Below, piece by piece: positions 19,707-26,735 of a DNA stretch of 33,568 nucleotides. The position numbers and the translations under genes were made by a program. Source of the DNA: a virus; the IMG/VR virus record IMGVR_UViG_3300013014_000081, positions 1 through 33,568 of that record; one strand, written 5' to 3'. The notes under the pieces are model-generated. The model was not told the DNA's origin. It did not search any database and saw only the letters and a list, made by a program, of their open reading frames with translations. The stretch's first letter is position 1. The number at the start of each line of letters is the position of its first letter.

Positions 19707-20197
19707 TTAGCTGGCTCCGATTTAGCCAGCAATTCGGTCTTAGCTTGGCTACTAGCAGATGATCCAAAGTAGAAAGCCATTACGCCTGTCCATGCGGTTG
19801 CCAAACTTCCAAGCATCAGCATCAGTGCGTCCGATGTCTTGAAATGCTCTGTCATCAAGCCCAGCAAAATCCCAAAAAATCCGATGGTCACAAACACTGC
19901 AAGAAGCGCAGGAATCCATGATTTGGTGGCAATCTGCATATTGCGGGCAGACTGCTTATCCTCGGCAATCAGCTTGGCAAAGTCCAAATTCATGGATTGC
20001 GCCTGCTTCTTTAGTTCAAGTTCTGCAAGCTGAATAGACGCTACTTGTTCGGCGGTCAATTTGCCGCTGCTGATAACGTCCTGCACTTCATCGGGTGATA
20101 CGCCAATAGCTTTGGCAACAGCAGAGACTGCCATGCCCGCCAGTGGGCCACCTAATGCCGTAGCAATAGTGGGAGCAATTGTTTTGAGCCATTCCAT
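19703..20197 (-). CDS. Holin, GTA_holin_3TM-like
   Basis: A 164-residue protein with an N-terminal amphipathic/hydrophobic region (ATALGGPLAGMAVSAVAKAI), a helical charged middle (QLAELELKKQAQSM, KLIAEDKQSARNMQ) and two strong membrane helices, WIPALLAVFVTIGFFGILLG and LMLMLGSLATAWTGVMAFYF. This is the layout of the 3TM holins used in gene transfer agent and phage release. It lies in the lysis cassette upstream of the endolysin. Confidence in a lysis role is good; the exact family is from memory. Confidence 0.8.
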   Translation of the reverse strand: MEWLKTIAPTIATALGGPLAGMAVSAVAKAIGVSPDEVQDVISSGKLTAEQVASIQLAELELKKQAQSMNLDFAKLIAEDKQSARNMQIATKSWIPALLAVFVTIGFFGILLGLMTEHFKTSDALMLMLGSLATAWTGVMAFYFGSSASSQAKTELLAKSEPAK

Positions 20198-20685
20198 TAG
20201 AAACCCCTATTTGTGATAACGTGAAATGCGACACTTACCAAGGGCACAACAATAGCAGACGCGCCGGAAATCCACAATGTGTTCATGATGATTTTCACTT
20301 TTTCTTCCTTGTCTTTATTCTTGCGTTCCGCTTCTTCTCTATCCAAGGTGTTGCGTTCCTTTATCAGCCTTGTTCGTTCTGACATCATTTCTTCCCACAC
20401 TGGCGCATTGCCGCTGTAAAAGAGAATGTCTTTCAATTCCTTCTCGTGTTCCCGTAGCGCCTTGGATGCTAGTGCAATTTGAAGTGCTTGTGAACTGATC
20501 TGTGCGTCTGTCTTTCCAATTGAAGCAATTCTTGCCTTGGTGCTTGCTAAGTGAACGGTGTCAGCCGCCGCATAGAAACTGGAAAACTCCTTGTAAAGAC
20601 CGTGTATGTCCTTCCCCAAAGCAACGGCCTTTTTGATGCCAGCTACAGCACCTTGTGCTAAAGCAAATGCAACGAAAAGGATCAA
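20197..20685 (-). CDS. Lysis-cassette membrane protein with coiled coil; possible frameshift at start
   Basis: A 162-residue protein as read from a TTG at 20685: N-terminal hydrophobic region (VAFALAQGAVAGIKKAVALG), a long charged helix (NAPVWEEMMSERTRLIKERN and on) and a C-terminal membrane helix (LWISGASAIVVPLVSVAFHV). Relatives I recall begin MIDP. Here ATG ATT GAT CCT does occur at 20688, but in another frame. Removing one T from the four-T run (AAAA on the plus strand, 20675-20678) would join it as MIDPFVAFALAQ. So either TTG is a true start overlapping the upstream stop, or one base is extra. The role may be in lysis or virion membrane passage. Confidence 0.7.
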   Translation of the reverse strand: MILFVAFALAQGAVAGIKKAVALGKDIHGLYKEFSSFYAAADTVHLASTKARIASIGKTDAQISSQALQIALASKALREHEKELKDILFYSGNAPVWEEMMSERTRLIKERNTLDREEAERKNKDKEEKVKIIMNTLWISGASAIVVPLVSVAFHVITNRGF

Positions 20686-20852
20686 TCATTTTTGTTCACA
20701 ATTGCCCATCGGCAAATGCGTCCATCTTTGTTAAGAAACTCATTTGCGCCCATCTTCTTGTCCTCATCTGTTTTAGGAATCCGACAAACCAATACCGTTT
20801 TTGTTTCAGTGCCAGGCCAAGGATTTTCTGCTGAAACAGTCTGATCAATCAC
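20682..20852 (-). CDS. Small unknown protein, GTG start
   Basis: A 56-residue protein that fills a 163-base space between two lysis-region genes. It begins with GTG overlapping the previous stop (GTGA), and its stop overlaps the next start. The sequence has AENPWPGTETKTVLVCRIPK and a second half NEFLNKDGRICRWAIVNKND, with two cysteines. The core looks like a mature exported domain. Tight spacing and good reading-frame fit support it. Function unknown. Confidence 0.62.
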   Translation of the reverse strand: MIDQTVSAENPWPGTETKTVLVCRIPKTDEDKKMGANEFLNKDGRICRWAIVNKND

Positions 20853-21082
20853 TTGTCGGCCTTGCTTTCCAGCTTGTCAAAGATGCGCTCCAGCGTCGCG
20901 TCGATCTTGTCCAGGCGGCTCTCAATGTCTGACTTGCTGACGTAGTGCTTTGGCAAGTCAATCTCAATGGCCTTGATGTCAGCTTTAAGGGCTTTTACCG
21001 AGTCCCATATTTCTTTACACCACCAGCCGATGGCAACAAGCAATATGCCGCCGACAAAATTGAACATTGCTTGGTATTCCAT
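20849..21082 (-). CDS. Membrane-anchored coiled-coil protein, XhlA-like
   Basis: A 77-residue protein: one transmembrane helix near the N-terminus (FNFVGGILLVAIGWWCKEIW) and a charged coiled-coil tail (SKSDIESRLDKIDATLERIF). This single-anchor plus coiled-coil shape is shared by hemolysin XhlA-like and other lysis accessory proteins. It follows the fibre genes and opens the lysis cassette. Function is inferred from shape and place. Confidence 0.7.
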   Translation of the reverse strand: MEYQAMFNFVGGILLVAIGWWCKEIWDSVKALKADIKAIEIDLPKHYVSKSDIESRLDKIDATLERIFDKLESKADK

Positions 21083-21085
21083 GAT

Positions 21086-21682
21086 TTACTCGTAAAGGAT
21101 GTTGACAGAACCAGCGTCAAAGGTGTCAGTTCCGTTAACGGTGGTGATGCGAACACGGTCTAAAACAGAGCCAAGGTTTAAAACACCGCCTCCTTGGAAT
21201 GTCGGCCCACCATTTCCTATGCCATTAAACCCCGCAACATAAACATAATTGGACAACAAACAAATTGACATGACACCTGAAAAAGCTAAAGCAGCGGAAA
21301 TGTCTTTTGTCAAGATATACCCAGTAGTATCTGTTGTGCCAGTACAGGAATTTGCGCCAATATTTACATACGTCATTGTTGACACATACCCTGTTGCCGT
21401 AAAGGTTGTGTTTCCAATGCGTACTAAATAATTTGATGTTCCGTTTGTTGATACAGCGTTAAACATTACGGTGATACGTTTAACCCAAGAGGGAATGCCG
21501 GTAAAGTCAATACTCGTTCCGCTAGTAGAAGCAACAGCAGTGCCCGATGTAATTGCACCGCCTTGAATTGTCTTGTTGGTCAGTGTCTGAGTGTCAGTTG
21601 TACCGACAGCAGCGCCAGCAGTGTTGCCTACGCCGCCTGCGGGGAATGTGACCCCAGTGCTTCCGTTAATTGTGGTTGCCAT
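21086..21682 (-). CDS. Tail fibre tip-type protein A, paralogue of the next gene
   Basis: A 198-residue Gly/Thr/Ser-rich protein. The N-terminus INGSTGVTFPAGGVGNTAG plus DTQTLTNKTIQGGAI is a common tail-fibre repeat module. From residue 46 it shares a domain with the following gene: SGTAVASTSGTSIDF, IPSWVKRITVM, VSTNGT, ATGY, and the end VRIT..NGT..FDAG..NILYE. It most likely forms a distal fibre or collar-tip part that contacts the host. It was probably generated by duplication; the two copies differ strongly in the middle, where binding loops would lie. Confidence 0.8.
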   Translation of the reverse strand: MATTINGSTGVTFPAGGVGNTAGAAVGTTDTQTLTNKTIQGGAITSGTAVASTSGTSIDFTGIPSWVKRITVMFNAVSTNGTSNYLVRIGNTTFTATGYVSTMTYVNIGANSCTGTTDTTGYILTKDISAALAFSGVMSICLLSNYVYVAGFNGIGNGGPTFQGGGVLNLGSVLDRVRITTVNGTDTFDAGSVNILYE

Positions 21683-21688
21683 AGTGGT

Positions 21689-22507
21689 TTACTCGTAAAG
21701 GATGTTGATAGTGCCAGCGTCAAAAATTTCGGTTCCATTTATAGTAATGCGTACGGCAGTTAAAACTGCTCCTAACGCAAGTGACCCAGACGATAAAAAC
21801 ATTCTGGTTCCACTTGTTTCGCCTGTAGAGCCAAGTCCTGTCCATGTATTGCCCGTTAGATTTGTAAGCACAAAAGTTCCTGACGCAGTAATCCCAGCGC
21901 CACTGGGATTGATTAGAAGAAACCCAATAGTGCCAAGCTGCGTGTTCATGGTGCTTACGCCAGTAGTCAGCATTGGGGAGTTGTATCCTGTTGCTACAAA
22001 TGTAGGGCCAGCACCTGTTCCAAGTTGGAGAACGACATTTGTTGTTCCGTTTGTACTTACTCCGCTTAACATTACAGTAATCCGCTTGACCCAACTTGGG
22101 ATGCTGGTGAAGTCAATGCTTGTCCCGCTGGTAGAGGCAACAGCAGTGCCGCTAACTAAAGCAGTTGCCCGACCAGCGCCGCCGTAGACTGGATACCAAG
22201 AGGTATTGCTAGTGCGATAAACCCACGACAGGGGCTGGTTGGGAAGCAGTTGTACAGCAGGGCCAACAATTGTGCCGCCGTTGCCCGACATTGTGAGCGC
22301 CGTGATTTGCTGGTCGCTGCTGATTGTGATGGTCATGCCGTCCGCAGGCGATGCGGGCATTGTGATAGTGCCTGTAGCCAATGTGCCAGCGGGGTCGATG
22401 ATTAGCACTTGAGTGCCAGCAGCAAAAGTGTAGCTAAAGCCCGTGGTCAAGACTTGGTAGTCGTAGGACTGAAGCAGCCCGTTTGTGCCTGATATTACGG
22501 CGCTCAT
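21689..22507 (-). CDS. Tail fibre tip-type protein B, paralogue of the previous gene
   Basis: A 272-residue protein. Residues 1-112 form a different N-terminal domain (SYTFAAGTQVLIIDPAGTLA, MPASPADGMTITISSDQQIT, QPLSWVYRTSNTSWYPVYGG) like the virion-attachment or collar part of phage fibres. Residues 115-272 repeat the C-terminal domain of the neighbour. So the two genes share a receptor-type domain on unlike stalks. Start overlaps a 52-residue gene (ATGA). Confidence 0.8.
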   Translation of the reverse strand: MSAVISGTNGLLQSYDYQVLTTGFSYTFAAGTQVLIIDPAGTLATGTITMPASPADGMTITISSDQQITALTMSGNGGTIVGPAVQLLPNQPLSWVYRTSNTSWYPVYGGAGRATALVSGTAVASTSGTSIDFTSIPSWVKRITVMLSGVSTNGTTNVVLQLGTGAGPTFVATGYNSPMLTTGVSTMNTQLGTIGFLLINPSGAGITASGTFVLTNLTGNTWTGLGSTGETSGTRMFLSSGSLALGAVLTAVRITINGTEIFDAGTINILYE

Positions 22508-22662
22508 GGTTGTGCTTCCGGCGTTTCTGCCACAGGCTCAATAGGCGTTTCTGCCGCTTGTTGGGCCGCTACTGCCGCATCATGTACGGCCTGCTCTTCA
22601 GGCGTGTACTCTACTTGAGTGGTTACGCCTGTTTGTAAGTCAACTACGATTCTGTGTGTCAT
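22504..22662 (-). CDS. Small fibre-associated protein
   Basis: A 52-residue protein in the 165-base space between two fibre genes. It reads THRIVVDLQTGVTTQVEYTP followed by an Ala/Glu-rich helical tail (EEQAVHDAAVAAQQAAE, then ETPIEPVAETPEAQP). AAGGAT lies 7 bases before the ATG; the stop overlaps the next ATG (ATGA). The TG-x(5)-EYTPEEQ pattern is common in short proteins accompanying phage fibres, probably assembly helpers. Confidence 0.68.
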   Translation of the reverse strand: MTHRIVVDLQTGVTTQVEYTPEEQAVHDAAVAAQQAAETPIEPVAETPEAQP

Positions 22663-22672
22663 GATTTATCCT

Positions 22673-23284
22673 TTATCCTGCAATTTCAGTCACGGTCATG
22701 CTAGTGCGCCATGACCCGCCAAGTTTTCTGCCACCCGAAAATCCATTCCATCGCATTGCCACGGCTGTTTCACCACCAACACGAAGTTTGAATGTTGTGG
22801 ATGTTGCCGCTGTTGCTGCTACACGAAAACAAAAACTGAAATTCGCTACGTTAAGTGCGTTTGCCGCACCAGCAAGCGCGTCACCCAATGCAAAATCCGA
22901 AGCAATTGCGTCTGCGGTTGAGTCCCTAAAGATTGCAGCGATAGCACCTTGTGGGCCAGCAACGTCAGTATTTTCGGACAAATTAGCAATGACTTGAACA
23001 AGCAAATATGAACTTGCAAAATTTGGCGTCATCGTAAGGGTCAAAATTTCCGTTCCCTCTGTATTTTGAGGAATAGTGTCATCGGCAGGAATAGCCACAG
23101 AAGTAGTGCCCGAAGTGAGCAATTCTGCATAAGCAACTTGCAACACCGTTCCAGGCGTTTTATCTGAAAGCAGAGTACCCGTTACCGCTGGCAACGTGGA
23201 TGTGAAGCTGCTGGCGCTGTTGGGCGAGGCGAGGGTGAATACACCAGCCCCCGCTGCATTGCCTGTGATTGCGACTGAACTCAT
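22673..23284 (-). CDS. Tail fibre/collar-type structural protein
   Basis: A 203-residue beta-rich protein. The N-terminus SSVAITGNAAGAGVFTLASP and STLPAVTGTLLSDKTPGT resembles fibre attachment repeats. The C-terminal domain has strand blocks (EGTEILTLTMTPNFASSYLL, FCFRVAATAATSTTFKLRVG) and ends in GGRKLGGSWRTSMTVTEIAG, a pattern of phage surface jelly-roll domains in which a WNG...GG...EI block closes the fold. It may be a spike or receptor-binding part. Confidence 0.74.
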   Translation of the reverse strand: MSSVAITGNAAGAGVFTLASPNSASSFTSTLPAVTGTLLSDKTPGTVLQVAYAELLTSGTTSVAIPADDTIPQNTEGTEILTLTMTPNFASSYLLVQVIANLSENTDVAGPQGAIAAIFRDSTADAIASDFALGDALAGAANALNVANFSFCFRVAATAATSTTFKLRVGGETAVAMRWNGFSGGRKLGGSWRTSMTVTEIAG

Positions 23285-23293
23285 GTGTTCTCC

Positions 23294-24061
23294 TTAAACA
23301 ACTGACCAAGTGGAGCCTGTAGGCACAGTGACCGTCACGCCAGCGTTGATAGTTACAGGGCCAAATGTACCTGCGTTTTGCCCAGCAGTGATGCTGTAGT
23401 CAGTCGTGACTGTCTGACCATTCTCGTAAAAAACTTGATCACTTCCACCGCCTTTTGCACCGCCGCCAATTGATCCCCACGCCGAGGTGTAACCCTCAAA
23501 TGAACTTGTGCTGCTGTTGTATCGAATCAAGCCTGCTGCGCCCGTAGGACGTTCTGCCGTAGTGCCAATATTTAACTTGCTTGCGCCTGTGCCAGTCAAC
23601 GTAAAGCTGGTCGCTGACGCTACGCCCAAAATAGGTGTCACCAATGTTGGGCTGGTTGCAAGGACATTGCTGCCTGTGCCGGTGTTTGTGACGCTGACTA
23701 GGTTTTTGGACGCATCGGTTGCAACCGCGCTAGATGCTGTCAGCGCAGAAAAGACCGGAGATGCGCTGAATGTAGCCGTACCGCCGACAAACAAGCCCTT
23801 GGTGATACCTACCCCGCCAGCGGTAAAAATTGAGCCTGTAGAGCCGCTTGTAGAGTCTGTGGCAAGGGTTGAGTTGATGCCTTGTGCAAACGGGATTCGC
23901 GCAGTGGTTGCCGTCTGCCCGTCCTTTGTCATTGCTGTGGACAGGCCATTGGCTAAGTCTGCGGTCAGCGCATTGAATGCGGAACTGCTGATGACCGTGC
24001 CGGTCACCACGGGCTGGCCCGAGGTGTTGATTTGGAATGTGCCGGAGCCGTTGTAACTCAT
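23294..24061 (-). CDS. Tail fibre protein, N-terminal adaptor type
   Basis: A 255-residue protein beginning MSYNGSGTFQINTSGQPVV with VISSSAFNALTADLANGLST, a start widely seen in fibres of environmental podoviruses and prophages. Then come repeat-like beta segments (VFSALTASSAVATDASKNLV, NVLATSPTLVTPILGVASAT). It ends in ITAGQNAGTFGPVTINAGVT. It probably anchors the fibre to the short tail. It overlaps the last ejection gene (ATGA). Confidence 0.82.
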   Translation of the reverse strand: MSYNGSGTFQINTSGQPVVTGTVISSSAFNALTADLANGLSTAMTKDGQTATTARIPFAQGINSTLATDSTSGSTGSIFTAGGVGITKGLFVGGTATFSASPVFSALTASSAVATDASKNLVSVTNTGTGSNVLATSPTLVTPILGVASATSFTLTGTGASKLNIGTTAERPTGAAGLIRYNSSTSSFEGYTSAWGSIGGGAKGGGSDQVFYENGQTVTTDYSITAGQNAGTFGPVTINAGVTVTVPTGSTWSVV

Positions 24062-25863
24062 TTTTTCACCTTTGTTGCATCATAAGTGATGGATTGTTCA
24101 ACTTTTTTCTTCAGTTCGCTTTCCTTGGCAATGTCGGCGACTGTTTTTGCCAATGGAATCCGCAATGATGCCAACTTGTCCAATGCCCGCACAACCACGT
24201 TGCCGGTGTTGGAATAGTTGACCGTGCCAGGAATCTCAACAAGCGCATCGCGCAATGTGCCTTGCAGTTCTGTAAGGGTTTCGCGGCCTTTTTTGCCAAA
24301 AAGATAATCTAACTTGCCTTCTTTGTCCAATGCTTGAAGTGTCTTGGCAAATGCGTCATAAGACAATTCACCTTTTGTGCTTTTCTCAAGTCGATTTTTA
24401 AGATATTGAATGGTTTGACCTTGCAGTGCAGCATAGGCTGCTTGACCTTGATCGCCACCATTTTTGAGCAATTTTGTGACCGTCCGCATTTCTTCCAAAC
24501 TACCGTCAAGAACAACATGGGAAAACACATCATCTAATCTTACGGCGCGGTCAGCGTAACCGCCTTTTGTGCTCAACAGCGCGTCAACCCTTTTAGCGTT
24601 CTCAAATTGTTTTCCTAAGTCGGCACGTTCTGCACGGGCAGCGCGGTAAAAATCACCACCAGCGCCTTCAGTTGTTTGATTAATAACTTTTTTTACATCG
24701 CTCATAAATTTGGCAGATGCCTTGCCTGGCTCGGAAAGTTGCCCAGCAACTTGGTAAAGATTTTCCAAATCATCAATAGTTATTTTCCCATTTGTGGCTT
24801 TTTTTAGCACATCCAATTTGGCCTTAATAGTGTCAATTGCCCGAACGGTAATGGCTTCCGGCGCATTATCAACAAGCCATTGATCAAGTTTAGATGTATC
24901 CACCACTGCCTTAGTTTCGCCAGCATCTCTTGCTTTTTGGTAAGCATCATCTACCGATTTTTTCTTTGCTTCAAATTGCTTGACCAATGCGGCATCCACA
25001 GTTGTGCCAACTTTGCGAAAATCTGTTACATCAACATCGGCGTTGGTTTGTCCGATTAATTGCTCAAAACGCCCTAAAATGTCTTTCTTTTGTTTAGCTT
25101 TAAATTCCAATAAGCCTTTTGCAATATCAGGTTTATCAGTGGTGGTTTTAATTACATCCGATTCAAATTGCTGCTGTGCAAAATCTTGCAATTGCTGGCC
25201 TTTGGTCAGCGGAATGCCTTGGCTCAAAGCCCGCTGTTGGCGCAACAAGGCTTCATCTGTGGATGCTGCACCGCCGCCCATCATTGTGGATTGCGGCGTT
25301 AAAACTTTTGCCATGCGTTGCTGAGTAGCCGCCACAGTAGGAGCCACCGCCGTCCGCATTTGTCCTGTTGCAGCCGGTGCAAGAGCCGTCAATGCGCTGC
25401 CCGCTGCGCCAAGGGTTGGAGGTGCTGCGCTAAGAACCTTTGCCATGCCGCCTAAAACGTCTTGTGCCGTCTCGGTGCGCGGTTGGTAGGTGTTGCGCTC
25501 TTGAAATGCTTGCGCCTCACGCTGGCCTATTTGCACACCTTCGGGCGTTCCCATCTTGCCGCTGGTGATGCCTTTGTATAGGCCATAGGGCACGGCTGCT
25601 GCGCTTGATACCAACCCCGTTGCCATCGTTGCAGGCACTTCCAAAACAGCGCCAAGCCTGTCCATAATGGTTGGCGCGGCCTTTGGCAATGTGATAGTTT
25701 TTTCGCTACCAGGCAATTGCGCGCCAACAATGTCAAGCTGCTGAAAAAACTGCGGCCTTGGAATGTCGGAATAAAATTTTTGATGCAGCGAATCAGCCAG
25801 TTCAACGTCCGGCATATCGTTGTATTGGGGATACTTCGTGCGAAATTCAGCAAGTGTTGCCAT
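24058..25863 (-). CDS. Putative internal virion (DNA ejection) protein
   Basis: A 601-residue protein. It starts with a short helical part (TLAEFRTKYPQYNDMPDVEL, LADSLHQKFY) typical of phage internal proteins, then an Ala/Gly-rich amphipathic region (ATMATGLVSSAAAVPYGLYK, SAAPPTLGAAGSALTALAPA), and a long helical part with many Lys and Glu. P22 gp16/gp20 and T7 gp14-16 have similar composition and lie between hub and fibre genes. It would leave the capsid first and help DNA cross the envelope. Exact orthology cannot be set. Confidence 0.72.
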   Translation of the reverse strand: MATLAEFRTKYPQYNDMPDVELADSLHQKFYSDIPRPQFFQQLDIVGAQLPGSEKTITLPKAAPTIMDRLGAVLEVPATMATGLVSSAAAVPYGLYKGITSGKMGTPEGVQIGQREAQAFQERNTYQPRTETAQDVLGGMAKVLSAAPPTLGAAGSALTALAPAATGQMRTAVAPTVAATQQRMAKVLTPQSTMMGGGAASTDEALLRQQRALSQGIPLTKGQQLQDFAQQQFESDVIKTTTDKPDIAKGLLEFKAKQKKDILGRFEQLIGQTNADVDVTDFRKVGTTVDAALVKQFEAKKKSVDDAYQKARDAGETKAVVDTSKLDQWLVDNAPEAITVRAIDTIKAKLDVLKKATNGKITIDDLENLYQVAGQLSEPGKASAKFMSDVKKVINQTTEGAGGDFYRAARAERADLGKQFENAKRVDALLSTKGGYADRAVRLDDVFSHVVLDGSLEEMRTVTKLLKNGGDQGQAAYAALQGQTIQYLKNRLEKSTKGELSYDAFAKTLQALDKEGKLDYLFGKKGRETLTELQGTLRDALVEIPGTVNYSNTGNVVVRALDKLASLRIPLAKTVADIAKESELKKKVEQSITYDATKVKK

Positions 25864-26735
25864 TACCTTCTCCGCAATCCTAAAGGGTCAGGACGTTGTG
25901 CGCCTGGCAATGCAGCATTTTGAGTTTTGTTTCCGGATTGAACATCCATTGCGCGGATTGCAATTTCTCGCGCTTCACGTTTTTGCCTTACAACAGGCTC
26001 AAGATCGCCAAGCTGCGGAAAATATTTTTTCTCTTCAGCCATAAATTCTTGAGGACTAATCACTGCACCGGATTCTTTTCTCAATACTGCCGTGATGAAA
26101 TTTCGTCGGGCTTGTTCAACTTGTTGTTGTTCGGCGCTTGGGCCACCAGCCCAACTTGGCAAAACATTCATTGCTGCTGATGTTTTTTCTTCTAATTTTT
26201 CACCAATTGCAGGAATTGCGCCCAAAACACCGGAAACAACAGATCGCGTCACGCCGGTGTTGGTAATGCCTCTATCTTCCATTGCGTTCAAAATGGCATT
26301 GGATTCTTTCATCCTCATGCCAAACCCCGTTGCAAGACCCTGTCCTTCATTTTTTACTTGAGGTTTTTCTGCTTCCCGTGCTGCTTTTTCTGCCTCACGC
26401 GCCGCTTTTTCTGCTTCTGTCACGCGATTCAATTTCATTTGCTCAACAGACTTGTTCCAATCCAACATTCGCGCTCTAAAACTAGCGTTAGGCTCACCAG
26501 GTTGTTGCTTTGGTGCTGGTGGCATTGGAGGAATAGCAGGCGCGGCAGCAGCAGATGCAGCAGCAGGCGCAGCACCGGAAACTACTGATTGCATAGCGGC
26601 AACCAAAGGGTCAGGCGCAGGGGCAGATGCAGCAGGCTGGGGCATTACAACCGGCTTAACGACAACCTTTTTGGGCGCGGGCGCAGGCGCGGGCGTTGCT
26701 TCTGTTTGGTAATTTTCTTCCCAAGGTAAAGCCAT
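25863..26735 (-). CDS. Putative internal virion protein
   Basis: A 290-residue protein. ATG at 26735 overlaps the previous stop (TAATG), with GGAGGTG six bases upstream; an upstream ATG at 26753 is inside that gene. Residues 15-90 are Pro/Ala-rich (PAPAPAPKK, APAAASAAAAPAIPPMPPAP). A Lys/Ala/Glu helix (EAEKAAREAEKAAREAEKPQ) follows, and then a globular region ending NAALPGAQRPDPLGLRR. Its C-terminal region GAIPAIGEKLEEKTSAAMNV with ARRNFITAVLRKESGAVISP resembles phage or prophage internal or lytic-type proteins by look only. Confidence 0.7.
   Translation of the reverse strand: MALPWEENYQTEATPAPAPAPKKVVVKPVVMPQPAASAPAPDPLVAAMQSVVSGAAPAAASAAAAPAIPPMPPAPKQQPGEPNASFRARMLDWNKSVEQMKLNRVTEAEKAAREAEKAAREAEKPQVKNEGQGLATGFGMRMKESNAILNAMEDRGITNTGVTRSVVSGVLGAIPAIGEKLEEKTSAAMNVLPSWAGGPSAEQQQVEQARRNFITAVLRKESGAVISPQEFMAEEKKYFPQLGDLEPVVRQKREAREIAIRAMDVQSGNKTQNAALPGAQRPDPLGLRRR

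Noticed and set aside
23508-24056. Val/Pro/Ala-rich plus-strand frames opposite fibre genes (also 6095-6637 and 21702-22187)
   Set aside because: They mirror the Thr/Gly/Asn-rich fibre coding strand; the low-complexity composition is a by-product.
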